Assembly (NCBI RefSeq): GCF_010448835.1 | Contig: NZ_CP048409.1 | Location: 1,992,001 to 2,056,000, forward strand | Direction: 5' to 3' | Origin: Draconibacterium halophilum | GTDB lineage: Bacteria; Bacteroidota; Bacteroidia; Bacteroidales; Prolixibacteraceae | Length of the DNA: 64,000 bases | In this document: one piece after another, positions 17,625 through 26,547 of the stretch | Layout: each line of letters begins with the position of its first letter | How positions within the stretch are numbered: the stretch's first letter is position 1 | The notes under the pieces: model-generated | The model's database searches: none | What the model saw: only the letters and a program-made list of their open reading frames with translations | What the model was told of the DNA's origin: nothing | Program-made: the position numbers and the translations under genes

Positions 17625-19778
17625 ATGCGTTTAAACAAAATGACAAGGTTAATTATTTGGATGATTGCAGGAGTTTTTATCCTGTCGTCGTGCGGAAATA
17701 AAACAACAGAACAAAAATCAACACACATTTCTAACCCCGTTTTGCCCGGATGGTTTGCCGATCCTACGATTAAAAAGTTTGGCGATATTTATTATATCTA
17801 CGCCACCACCGACAACGAAATGCTGGCATCGGGGGCACCAACTGTTTGGTATAGTCGTGACCTGCAAAACTGGTACAATTACATAATGGAGGTGCCGACG
17901 TTGAATTCGGTAACACTGCGCAATTTTTGGGCACCTGATATTATGCAGGGCGAAGATGGGCGTTATTACCTGTATTTTGGAAACTGTCAGGCGGGTTGTA
18001 ATATCTACGGCTATGTTTCGGATACGCCGGTTGGCCCATGGAAAAAATTACACGATGATGATACTCCTGTAATTGCACAGAATTATCCGATTGACGGTTT
18101 CCCATCGTTGGATGCTCAGTTTTTTAAAGACGATGATGGCCGTATTTATGGCTACTGGGGAACCTGGGTGCATTACAACAGTGGTTATGCGGTAGGAGAG
18201 TTAAATGCTGAAACAATGGACGTAATGTCGAACTCCACCAACATTCCGCTGGAGCAAACGACTAATCCATTCGAGGCTCCTTATATGATGAAAAAGGGTG
18301 ATAAATACATTCTGATGTATTCGGCAGAATCATGCCACAACGAAACGTATAAAGTACTTTATGCCTACGCCGATAACCCGTATGGACCATTTACTCCGGG
18401 AGAAAATAACCCAATTTTGCAGACTAGCGAAGATGGAACCACTCACGGACCGGGACACCATTCGGTGCTGGAAAATGGCGAGGATTATTACATCGTTTAC
18501 CACAAACACGATGTTCCGTTTACTGCCGGAGGAATGGCGCGTCAGGTATGTATCGACAGTATGATCTTTGAAAACGACTCAACAATTAAAGCGGTGGTAC
18601 CTTCGCAAAAAGGTATTAAAGCTTTTATTCCGTCAGAAGTTCCGGAAGATATGGCATTTAAAGCTACGGCGTCGGCTTCATCATTTTATCATTTACAGTC
18701 GCCCGATTACGATTACAAGTATTTACCCGATTTTGCTTTTGATAACGACAACGCTACCTTGTGGAAAGCTGCCGACAATACTTTTCCACAAAGCCTGTCG
18801 CTTGATCTGGGTGACGAAAAAGTCATAAAGCGAGTTGCCACACAGTTTGAATTTTCTCCTTACTATTATCAGTACAAAATCGAATATTCAACCGATAGTA
18901 CAAATTGGGAAGTTTATGCCGACCGCTCAGAAAATCGCACGCCGGGAAGCCCGATGATCGATGATAATGATGTAAACGTCCGCTACCTGAAACTTACTAT
19001 TCTGGCAACAGAAAAAACAGGGACTTTCGCCGCGGTATGGAATATGAAAGTTTATGGAGAAACATTCGATACCCCATTAAATCTGGTAAATAAATCGTCG
19101 GGAAATGAGCCTGGTGCAGCAAGTTCACAAAGTATGATTATTGGATTTAATGCAAATGATCTTGCAGTAAAATCGTTCGATAAACTGGCAAACACCGGTA
19201 CATTGGGGGGCGATTTAGTTCGAAAAGGAAATGTAAAGCTAGTTAACGACAAAGAAACCGGCACAAAAGCAATTGAGTTTTCAAAAGGAGCCTTGGAACT
19301 GGATGGAATTGCTGTTCCAAGAAGTTTGGAGTGGAACGGTGCATTTACAATTTCTACATGGGTGAAGAACCCGGAAGTGAGCGACAGAGATGAGTGTCTG
19401 GCTTCGTGGTGCGACAGAAGCGAACACTATCTGGCAAACTCTTACAATGCTATTCATTATAACAAGAGCAATTACGGCGCAGTTGCACATCTCGACGGGC
19501 ATTTTGACTTACCATATAACAATATTCCTGAAGCCAATAAATGGCACCACATTGTTGTTACATTCGATGGTGTAGTGGAAAAAGTTTATGTTGATGGTGA
19601 GTTGGATACTGCCCAGAATATGCTGTTATCGTCGGCAGTTGAAAATGCAAAGATCAGAATTGGCGCTTCGGATACAGGCGAATATTATACCGGACTCATG
19701 GCTTCTTTTCAAATGTATGATTATGCTTTGTCGCAATCAGCGATTGAGAAAGCTTTTCAGGAATCAACTCTGAAATAA
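17625..19778 (+). CDS. GH43 lipoprotein with discoidin and LamG domains
   Basis: Predicted cell-surface arabinan or arabinoxylan hydrolase. A lipoprotein signal ends at ILSSCG. The five-bladed GH43 propeller (residues ~35-335) has Asp46 (GWFADPT), Asp163 (SLDAQFF) and Glu217 (FEAPYM) as the likely catalytic triad. It is followed by an F5/8 type C (discoidin) carbohydrate-binding domain (~345-485) and a C-terminal LamG/concanavalin-like domain (~510-715, with TISTWVKNP and HHIVVTFDGV). The start may be the ATG at 17625 or that at 17640; both keep the signal. It sits between the Crp gene and the arabinose operon, separated from the latter by a terminator, so it probably has its own promoter. 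Released arabinose would feed the genes downstream. Confidence 0.9.
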   Translation: MRLNKMTRLIIWMIAGVFILSSCGNKTTEQKSTHISNPVLPGWFADPTIKKFGDIYYIYATTDNEMLASGAPTVWYSRDLQNWYNYIMEVPTLNSVTLRNFWAPDIMQGEDGRYYLYFGNCQAGCNIYGYVSDTPVGPWKKLHDDDTPVIAQNYPIDGFPSLDAQFFKDDDGRIYGYWGTWVHYNSGYAVGELNAETMDVMSNSTNIPLEQTTNPFEAPYMMKKGDKYILMYSAESCHNETYKVLYAYADNPYGPFTPGENNPILQTSEDGTTHGPGHHSVLENGEDYYIVYHKHDVPFTAGGMARQVCIDSMIFENDSTIKAVVPSQKGIKAFIPSEVPEDMAFKATASASSFYHLQSPDYDYKYLPDFAFDNDNATLWKAADNTFPQSLSLDLGDEKVIKRVATQFEFSPYYYQYKIEYSTDSTNWEVYADRSENRTPGSPMIDDNDVNVRYLKLTILATEKTGTFAAVWNMKVYGETFDTPLNLVNKSSGNEPGAASSQSMIIGFNANDLAVKSFDKLANTGTLGGDLVRKGNVKLVNDKETGTKAIEFSKGALELDGIAVPRSLEWNGAFTISTWVKNPEVSDRDECLASWCDRSEHYLANSYNAIHYNKSNYGAVAHLDGHFDLPYNNIPEANKWHHIVVTFDGVVEKVYVDGELDTAQNMLLSSAVENAKIRIGASDTGEYYTGLMASFQMYDYALSQSAIEKAFQESTLK

Positions 19779-19838
19779 TTATCTTCTTATATAAAAGATT
19801 CAATTAAAATATTCTTTATAATAGTATCTGTTACTCGT

Positions 19839-19869
19839 AAAAAAGGGGTCTGTCGGCTCCTTTTTTTAT
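19839..19869 (+). terminator. Rho-independent terminator after GH43 lipoprotein gene
   Basis: A stem of A6GGGGTC (19839-19850) with GGCTCCT6 (19855-19866) around loop TGTC, two wobbles, flanked by T-rich sequence. Confidence 0.8.
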
Positions 19870-20049
19870 TAGACTGAATATAAATACATACTTTCTGAAA
19901 AAGTCTTACATATAAGTTTTGTGCGGCTTGTCTATGGTCGGAAACATTTTGTAAGTATCAGAAATTTAATTTATTGTATGGGTTTGGTTGTTATGTGAAG
20001 TAGCCGTGTTTTATTTATGTTCTTCAGCATAAATATGCATTTTGTCGAA

Positions 20050-20080
20050 TTTGGAATAATAAAAGTTAAAAATACTTTTA
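20050..20080 (+). promoter_or_regulatory. araR promoter with overlapping 21-bp palindromic operator
   Basis: TTTG at 20050-20053 and TACTTTTA at 20073-20080 are 19 bases apart, a good Bacteroidota -33/-7 pair with one mismatch in the -7 box. A perfect inverted repeat TAAAAGT-N7-ACTTTTA (20060-20080) overlaps the -7 box, so a dimeric repressor bound there would block the promoter. AraR is the obvious candidate, which would make the operon autoregulated and induced by arabinose. TAGATTTG at 20081-20088 is an alternative -7 box. Confidence 0.55.
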
Positions 20081-20104
20081 TAGATTTGCTTCATCAATAT
20101 TATT

Positions 20105-20785
20105 ATGAAACACTATACTAAACATCCGAAGCATTTTGTTGCAGTAGACTGCGTAATTTTGGGCTACGACGAAGGCGAACTTTGTTTGTTGCTTTATCCG
20201 CGGGGTTTTGAGCCATCAAAAGGAGCGTGGTCGCTGATGGGAGGATTTGTTCAGGACAACGAATCGGCCGACGCTGCTGCAAAGCGCGTATTAAAACAAA
20301 CCATCGGACTTGAAGAGATCTTTATGGAACAGGTTGGTGCTTTTGCCAATCCTGATCGTGATCCGGAAGCACGGGTAATCAGTCTTGCCTATTATGCGTT
20401 GGTGCGAATGGATGAGCACGATAAAGCCTGTGTCAGAGAGAATGGCGCGCACTGGTGGCCTATTTCAGAATTGCCCGAAATGATATTCGATCATGGCGAA
20501 ATGGTAGAGCAGGCACTGGTGAAATTGCAGCAGGAAGCCGGTTATCGTTTAATAGGTAAAGAATTGCTTGCTGATAAATTCACACTGCTTCAGTTACGAA
20601 AATTATACGAAGCTATTTTTCAACGTGAATTTGATCCCGGAAATTTCAGAAAGAAAATATTATCGCTGAATGTATTGGAGCGCCTGAATGAAAAAGATTC
20701 ATCCGAATCGAAAAAAGGTGCTTTTTATTACAGCTGTAAAAACGAAGTTGCGGAGCGCGGTCTGGATCGGATAGTAAAGGTTTGA
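20105..20785 (+). CDS. araR: AraR-type Nudix-domain transcriptional regulator of arabinose use
   Basis: A 226-residue regulator of the AraR type described in Bacteroides: an N-terminal Nudix fold that binds L-arabinose instead of hydrolysing nucleotides, and a C-terminal winged helix (~150-220, LLADKFTLLQLRKLYEAIF). The Nudix box is degenerate: G-x5-E is kept (GFVQDNE), but the catalytic R-E-x2-E-E segment reads RVLKQT, so hydrolase activity is unlikely. It is the first gene before araA, symporter, araD, araB and galM, with a 56-base gap to araA. Its own promoter carries a palindrome it could bind. Confidence 0.88.
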   Translation: MKHYTKHPKHFVAVDCVILGYDEGELCLLLYPRGFEPSKGAWSLMGGFVQDNESADAAAKRVLKQTIGLEEIFMEQVGAFANPDRDPEARVISLAYYALVRMDEHDKACVRENGAHWWPISELPEMIFDHGEMVEQALVKLQQEAGYRLIGKELLADKFTLLQLRKLYEAIFQREFDPGNFRKKILSLNVLERLNEKDSSESKKGAFYYSCKNEVAERGLDRIVKV

Positions 20786-20841
20786 TCGCCTGTTTTTTTG
20801 GAATAAGAGTAATATAAACATTTAAAATAAAATCTAAGAAT

Positions 20842-22353
20842 ATGAGCAGTACATTAAAACAAATGGAAGTATGGTTTGTAACAGGTAGTCAACACCTTTA
20901 CGGCCCAAAAACATTGGAACAAGTAGCAGATCATTCAAAAGAAATTGCTGCTGCATTTGATGCATCTACCGAAATTCCGGTAAAAGTTGTAGTAAAACCT
21001 ACAGGAACCGGATCGAAAGAAATTCATCGGATTTGTAAAGATGCAAACAGTAACGATAACTGTATTGGTATCATTACCTGGATGCACACTTTCTCTCCTG
21101 CTAAAATGTGGATTCACGGTTTGCAGGAATTACGCAAACCAATTCTTCACTTGCATACTCAGTACAACAAAGAAATTCCATGGGATGATATCGACATGGA
21201 TTTTATGAACCTGAACCAGAGTGCACACGGCGATCGTGAATTCGGTCATATTATGGCTCGCATGCGCATGAACCGCAAAGTGGTTGTAGGTCACTGGCAA
21301 GATACTAAAACAGTTAAAAAGATTGCAGTTTGGACACGTGTTGCTGCTGCTTTTGCCGATTCGCGCGATATGTTAATTATCCGTTTTGGCGACCAAATGA
21401 ATAATGTTGCTGTTACCGATGGCGATAAAGTTGAAGCGGAAAGAGTATTTGGATACCACGTTGATTACAGCCCGATTGGCGATTTGGTAAAAGTTCAGGA
21501 TAACGTGCCAGACGAAGAGGTTGCCGAGTTGGTAAAAATTTACGAGCAAGAATACGTTTTGGCAGACAACTGCAAAGAAGGTGGTGAATACCGCGAGCAA
21601 GTTGTTAATGCTGCACGAATCGAAATCGGTTTACGTCGTTTCCTGGAAAAGAAAGGTGCAAAAGCCTTTACTTCAAATTTCGACGACTTGGAAGGTGTGG
21701 ATCAGTTACCAGGTTTGGCATCGCAGCGCTTAATGGCTGATGGTTATGGTTTTGGTGCTGAAGGCGATTGGAAAACGGCTGCTTTATGTCGTAACATGTG
21801 GTTTATGAGCCAGGAGCTGGAAGATTATAAAGGATGTTCATTCCTTGAAGATTATACATTGAATTTCGACGGTGAAAAGAGTGCAATCCTGCAAGCTCAC
21901 ATGTTGGAGGTTTGTCCATTAATTGCCGATCATAAACCAAAATTAGAAGTTCACCCACTGGGTATTGGCGGTAAAAACGATCCTGCACGTTTAGTATTTA
22001 CAAGTAAAACAGGTCCTGGTGTTGCAGCTACTGTTGTCGACATGGGCGACCGTTTCCGTATGATTGTGAACACAGTGGATTGTATCGACTCAAAAGAATT
22101 GCCTAAACTTCCTGTAGCAAGTGCTCTTTGGATTCCTCAACCTAATTTCGAAGTAGGTGCTGCAGCATGGATTTTTGCCGGTGGTACACACCACACAAGC
22201 TTCTCGTACGATTTAACTGTTGAGTACATGGAAGACTTTGCTGAAATGACAGGAGTAGAGTTTGTGTTAATCGACAATGACACTAACATTCCGGACTTTA
22301 AGAAAGAATTACGCTGGAACGACCTTTACTATCATTTGGCCAAAGGATTATAA
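20842..22353 (+). CDS. araA: L-arabinose isomerase
   Basis: Converts L-arabinose to L-ribulose in the cytoplasm, the first step of the isomerase pathway. The 503-residue length equals that of the classical enzyme (about 500). Conserved segments are visible throughout: the start EVWFVTGSQHLYG, the metal and substrate region GYGFGAEGDWKTAAL, FLEDYTLNF, the histidine segment ILQAHMLEVCP and the C-terminal GGTHHTSFSYD. These carry the two Glu and two His metal-site residues known in the Escherichia coli enzyme. It is the second gene of the ara operon. No defects are seen. Confidence 0.97.
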   Translation: MSSTLKQMEVWFVTGSQHLYGPKTLEQVADHSKEIAAAFDASTEIPVKVVVKPTGTGSKEIHRICKDANSNDNCIGIITWMHTFSPAKMWIHGLQELRKPILHLHTQYNKEIPWDDIDMDFMNLNQSAHGDREFGHIMARMRMNRKVVVGHWQDTKTVKKIAVWTRVAAAFADSRDMLIIRFGDQMNNVAVTDGDKVEAERVFGYHVDYSPIGDLVKVQDNVPDEEVAELVKIYEQEYVLADNCKEGGEYREQVVNAARIEIGLRRFLEKKGAKAFTSNFDDLEGVDQLPGLASQRLMADGYGFGAEGDWKTAALCRNMWFMSQELEDYKGCSFLEDYTLNFDGEKSAILQAHMLEVCPLIADHKPKLEVHPLGIGGKNDPARLVFTSKTGPGVAATVVDMGDRFRMIVNTVDCIDSKELPKLPVASALWIPQPNFEVGAAAWIFAGGTHHTSFSYDLTVEYMEDFAEMTGVEFVLIDNDTNIPDFKKELRWNDLYYHLAKGL

Positions 22354-22385
22354 TTTAAACTAAATCAAAAAATAAATCAACTTTT

Positions 22386-24065
22386 ATGGCTTTATTAGAT
22401 TGGATTGTTATTGGCTTGTTTGCTCTGGTCCTCATCGGTATTATCGTGTGGGTTGTATCGCAGAAAAACAAAAATTCCGAGGACTATTTCTTAGGTGGCC
22501 GCGATGCGTCGTGGATTGCAATTGGGGCCTCTATTTTTGCATCTAACATCGGGTCTGAACACTTAATCGGATTGGCTGGTGCCGGTGCCTCAAGTGGTAT
22601 GGCAATGGCGCACTGGGAAATTCAGGGCTGGATGATATTAATTCTTGGATGGGTGTTTGTACCGTTCTATTCGCGAAGTATGGTTTTAACCATGCCGGAG
22701 TTTTTAGAGCGGCGTTATAACCGTGAATCAAGAACTGTACTGTCGCTTATTTCATTAGTTAGTTACGTGCTTACAAAAGTGGCTGTAACGGTATATGCAG
22801 GAGGTATTGTATTTCAACAGGTTTTCGGAATTGAAACCATGTGGGGAATCGATTTCTTCTGGATTTCAGCAATTGGACTGGTTTTAATAACAGCGCTCTA
22901 CACCATTTTTGGTGGTATGAAATCGGTATTGTATACTTCTGTACTTCAAACTCCGATTCTATTGGGTGGATCGTTAATCATCCTTGTGCTTGGATTAAAA
23001 GCAGTAGGGGGTTGGGACGAAGTAATGCAAATTGCCGGTACGACTACGGTTAACGAGTACGGCGATTCAATGGTGAATCTTATTCGCGATAACCGCGATC
23101 CGGATTTTCCATGGTTAGGAGCATTAATCGGCTCGGCAATTATTGGTTTCTGGTACTGGTGTACCGACCAGTTTATTGTGCAACGTGTACTTTCGGGTAA
23201 AAACGAAAAACACGCCCGTCGCGGTACTATTTTTGGTGCATACCTAAAACTTTTACCAGTATTCTTATTCCTTATTCCTGGTATGATTGCATTTGCAATG
23301 AATGCCAAAGGAGGAATTATGCTGAACGGACAAGAGTATGTGTTGCCAAGTGCCGATGCCGCTTTCCCTTCGTTGGTGGCGCAGTTGCTTCCGGCCGGTG
23401 TTAAAGGTTTGGTTGTTTGTGGTATTCTGGCTGCTTTAATGAGTTCGTTAGCTTCGTTATTTAACTCGTCGGCAATGTTATTTACCATCGACTTTTACAA
23501 ACGTTTCAAACCAGATACAGAGGAGAAAAAACTGGTTCGCATCGGACAAATGGCTACTGTAGTAATCGTAACACTCGGTATTCTTTGGATTCCGATTATG
23601 CGTACTATCGGAGATGTACTTTACGAATATTTACAAGATGTACAGTCAGTATTAGCACCGGGAATTGCTGCGGCTTTCTTGCTTGGTATTACCTGGAAAC
23701 GCGCATCAGAAAAAGGTGGTTACTGGGGCTTAATGTCAGGGTTCATTATTGGTGTTACCCGTTTAGGTTCAAAAGTTTATTACGAGAATGTTCCCAACGC
23801 AGCTGATAACCTGTTTAAAACTGTGTTCTTCGACACCAACTGGTTGTTTTTCTGTGGATGGATGTTGCTTGTATGTTTGCTTGTAATTGTAGTTGTAAGT
23901 TTGCTTACTGAAGCACCTTCGAAAGAAAAAATACAAGGCCTTGTTTTTGGAACTAATACTCCTGAAGAAAAAGCTAAAACACGTGCCAGTTGGAACCATT
24001 GGGATGTAATTCATACTGTAATTATTTTAGGTATTACATCGGCATTCTATATTTATTTCTGGTAA
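22386..24065 (+). CDS. Sodium/sugar symporter (SSS family), probably for arabinose
   Basis: Integral inner-membrane protein of the sodium:solute symporter family (SGLT-like), 559 residues with about 14 hydrophobic segments, the first at residues 4-24. Family marks include GGRDASWIAIGASIFASN, the sodium-site helix region and FWYWCTDQFIVQRVLSGKN. The C-terminal tail ends in one more membrane helix. The location between araA and araD implies uptake of L-arabinose or short pentose products released by the GH43 enzymes, but galactose-type sugars cannot be excluded by sequence. It begins 32 bases after araA and ends 18 bases before araD. Confidence 0.93.
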   Translation: MALLDWIVIGLFALVLIGIIVWVVSQKNKNSEDYFLGGRDASWIAIGASIFASNIGSEHLIGLAGAGASSGMAMAHWEIQGWMILILGWVFVPFYSRSMVLTMPEFLERRYNRESRTVLSLISLVSYVLTKVAVTVYAGGIVFQQVFGIETMWGIDFFWISAIGLVLITALYTIFGGMKSVLYTSVLQTPILLGGSLIILVLGLKAVGGWDEVMQIAGTTTVNEYGDSMVNLIRDNRDPDFPWLGALIGSAIIGFWYWCTDQFIVQRVLSGKNEKHARRGTIFGAYLKLLPVFLFLIPGMIAFAMNAKGGIMLNGQEYVLPSADAAFPSLVAQLLPAGVKGLVVCGILAALMSSLASLFNSSAMLFTIDFYKRFKPDTEEKKLVRIGQMATVVIVTLGILWIPIMRTIGDVLYEYLQDVQSVLAPGIAAAFLLGITWKRASEKGGYWGLMSGFIIGVTRLGSKVYYENVPNAADNLFKTVFFDTNWLFFCGWMLLVCLLVIVVVSLLTEAPSKEKIQGLVFGTNTPEEKAKTRASWNHWDVIHTVIILGITSAFYIYFW

Positions 24066-24083
24066 ACAAAAACAAATAATATT

Positions 24084-24767
24084 ATGCTTGAGCAATTAAA
24101 AGAAGAAGTTTTTAAGGCAAATCTTGAGTTGGTGGAACTCGACCTGGTAATTTTTACCTGGGGAAATGTTAGTGCCATCGACCGCGAAAAAGGTTTGGTT
24201 GTGATAAAACCAAGCGGCGTTTCATACGAAAATATGAAAGCCAGCGATATGGTGGTGGTTGATTTGGAAGGAAATGTGGTTGAAGGCAGCCTGAAACCAT
24301 CGAGCGACACTGCAACACACCTGGTGCTTTATAAAGCTTTTGAAGGAATATCGGGAGTTGTTCATACACACTCGGCATGGGCAACCAGCTGGGCGCAAGC
24401 CGGAAGAAGCATTCCTGCTTTGGGTACAACACATGCCGATTATTTTTACGGTGCAATCCCATGTACGCGTAAACTTACCGAGGAGGAAGTAACTACGGCA
24501 TACGAAGTGGAGACCGGAAACGTAATTGTGGAAACTTTTGATGGACTCGATCCGGTTGCAATACCGGGAGTTCTGGTAAATAACCACGGTCCGTTTTCGT
24601 GGGGAACAACTGCCGGCAATGCCGTTCATAACGCAAAAGTTATGGAAGAGGTGGCAAAAATGGCACACACCGCTTTGCAGTTAACTCCGGGAGCTGAGAT
24701 CGATCAATTTTTATTAGATAAGCATTACCTGCGCAAGCACGGTAAAAATGCATACTACGGGCAATAA
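24084..24767 (+). CDS. araD: L-ribulose-5-phosphate 4-epimerase
   Basis: Converts L-ribulose-5-phosphate to D-xylulose-5-phosphate, the last step before the pentose phosphate pathway. It is a class II aldolase/AraD fold enzyme of 227 residues, the normal size. Zinc-binding histidines lie in VVHTHSAWAT and VNNHGPFSWG, and the phosphate-binding segments TWGNVSAID and KPSGVSYENM are present, as is the conserved GTTHADYFYGAIPCTR. It follows the symporter by 18 bases. A 92-base gap with a hairpin separates it from araB. Confidence 0.96.
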   Translation: MLEQLKEEVFKANLELVELDLVIFTWGNVSAIDREKGLVVIKPSGVSYENMKASDMVVVDLEGNVVEGSLKPSSDTATHLVLYKAFEGISGVVHTHSAWATSWAQAGRSIPALGTTHADYFYGAIPCTRKLTEEEVTTAYEVETGNVIVETFDGLDPVAIPGVLVNNHGPFSWGTTAGNAVHNAKVMEEVAKMAHTALQLTPGAEIDQFLLDKHYLRKHGKNAYYGQ

Positions 24768-24795
24768 TTGTCCTACAGGTACATTAAAAAATTAA

Positions 24796-24843
24796 GGACG
24801 AAAAGCTGGTGAAGAACTAACTTTTTCACTGTCTTTTCGCTCC
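24796..24843 (+). other. Intercistronic hairpin between araD and araB
   Basis: Imperfect long stem: GGA...CGAAAAG (24799-24805) with CTTTTCG (24833-24839) and inner GTGAA (24809-24813) with TTCAC (24825-24829). There is no T-run directly after it, so it is more likely a processing or stability element that balances araB against upstream genes than a terminator. Confidence 0.5.
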
Positions 24844-24859
24844 TCTTTAAATCAAAAAA

Positions 24860-26530
24860 ATGAAAAAATATACAATTGGACTGGATTATGGTTCTGATTC
24901 AGTTCGTTCATTAATCGTAAACGTAGAAACCGGCGAGGAGATAGCAAGCGTTGTATTTGAATATCCACGTTGGAAAAAAGGAGAATATTGCGATGCGCCA
25001 AACAACCAGTTTCGTCAGCATCCGAAAGATTATTTAGAAGGTTTGGAATACACCATCGTTGAGGCGCTGAAACAAGCTCCTGCGGGTGTAGCCGAAAATG
25101 TTGTGGGTATTTCTGTTGATACCACCGGATCAACTCCGGTTGCTGTTGACGAAAAAGGTACACCACTGGCACTAACTCCGGGATTTGAAGAAAATCCAAA
25201 TGCGATGTTCGTACTTTGGAAAGACCATACTGCAGTAAAAGAGGCGGCAGAAATTAACGAATTGGCAAAAAAATCGGATATCGATTTCACCAAATACGAA
25301 GGTGGAATTTATTCATCAGAGTGGTTTTGGGCCAAGTTATTGCATGTTACGCGCGAAGATGCAGGTGTTTACCGTGCAGCTTACTCGTGGGTAGAGCATT
25401 GCGACTGGATTCCGGCAGTTCTTACCGGAGATACAAATCCAAAAACATTAAAAAGAAGCCGTTGTGCAGCGGGTCATAAGGCCATGTGGCACGAAGCTTT
25501 TGGTGGTTTGCCGTCAGAAGAATTCCTTACTCAGCTTGATCCGATGTTGAGCGGTTTGAAAGACCGTCTGTTCAAAGAAACATTTACCTGCGATGTTGCT
25601 GCAGGAACATTAAGCGAAGAGTGGGCGAAGAAATTAGGGCTTTCTACCAATGTTGTTATTGGGGTAGGAGCTTTTGACGCTCACCTTGGTGCTGTTGGTG
25701 CTCAAATCGAGCCTTATCATTTGTCGAAAGTAATGGGAACATCAACCTGCGATATGTTGATTGCTCCGCTTGAAGAAGTAGGTGATAAGCTGGTAAACGG
25801 TATTTGTGGTCAGGTTGACGGATCGATTGTTCCCGGAATGTTAGGTTTGGAAGCCGGTCAGTCGGCATTTGGCGATATTTATGCCTGGTTCCGTCGTTTA
25901 CTGGAATGGCCTATGCAAAATATTTTGGCCGACTCTGATTTGATTGATGAGGAAACAAAGAAAAAACTGATTGAAGAGACATCAGGAAAGATCATTGCAA
26001 AATTAAGCCAGGAAGCCGAAAAAATATCGATTGCAGAAAGTGGAATTGTTGCACTCGATTGGATGAATGGTCGTCGTACTCCGGATGCCAACCAGGCATT
26101 AAAAGGAGCGATTATCGGGTTGAATCTGGGATCGGATGCACCACGTATTTTCAGAGCTTTGGTTGAAGCAACTGCTTTTGGCTCAAAAGCCATTAACGAC
26201 CGCTTTATTTCAGAAGGAATCCGCATTGATGGTGTGATTGCTCTGGGTGGTGTCGCTAAAAAATCGAAACTGGTAATGCAGATTGTTGCCGATGTATTGG
26301 ATATGCCAATTAAAGTGGCTCGTTCCGAACAGGCTTGTGCATTGGGTACTGCAATGGCAGCAGCGGTAGCAGCCGGTGTATACAAAAATCTTGGCGATGC
26401 TCAGGCAAAAATGGGTGGCGGATTTGAAATGGAATACCATCCAATTCCTGAAAATGTAGAGAAATACAAAGAACTTTACGAAAAATACAATAGACTAGGT
26501 AAGTTTATTGAGTTCGATTTGAATAAATAA
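24860..26530 (+). CDS. araB: Ribulokinase
   Basis: Phosphorylates L-ribulose with ATP to L-ribulose-5-phosphate. It is an FGGY-family kinase of 556 residues, normal for AraB. The N-terminal phosphate segment YTIGLDYGSDSVRSLIV, the sugar-site motif ISVDTTGSTPV, GTSTCDML and the C-terminal ATP segment GVIALGGVAKKSKLVMQ are all present. The order in this operon (araA, transporter, araD, araB, galM) is typical of Bacteroidota arabinose clusters. A 17-base gap to galM indicates co-transcription. Confidence 0.96.
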   Translation: MKKYTIGLDYGSDSVRSLIVNVETGEEIASVVFEYPRWKKGEYCDAPNNQFRQHPKDYLEGLEYTIVEALKQAPAGVAENVVGISVDTTGSTPVAVDEKGTPLALTPGFEENPNAMFVLWKDHTAVKEAAEINELAKKSDIDFTKYEGGIYSSEWFWAKLLHVTREDAGVYRAAYSWVEHCDWIPAVLTGDTNPKTLKRSRCAAGHKAMWHEAFGGLPSEEFLTQLDPMLSGLKDRLFKETFTCDVAAGTLSEEWAKKLGLSTNVVIGVGAFDAHLGAVGAQIEPYHLSKVMGTSTCDMLIAPLEEVGDKLVNGICGQVDGSIVPGMLGLEAGQSAFGDIYAWFRRLLEWPMQNILADSDLIDEETKKKLIEETSGKIIAKLSQEAEKISIAESGIVALDWMNGRRTPDANQALKGAIIGLNLGSDAPRIFRALVEATAFGSKAINDRFISEGIRIDGVIALGGVAKKSKLVMQIVADVLDMPIKVARSEQACALGTAMAAAVAAGVYKNLGDAQAKMGGGFEMEYHPIPENVEKYKELYEKYNRLGKFIEFDLNK

Positions 26531-26547
26531 CCTAAAAAAATAAACCA

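Larger units (their letters stand above)
19779..20104. other. Intergenic region between GH43 and araR
   Basis: I find no gene. It contains the terminator of the GH43 gene (19839-19869) and the araR promoter/operator (20050-20080). A short inverted repeat GCATA-AA-TATGC is also present near 20029-20040. Confidence 0.6.

Noticed and set aside
22946..23488. 180-codon open frame on the minus strand inside the symporter gene
   Set aside because: It is a shadow of the symporter coding frame; no start context or family signal.
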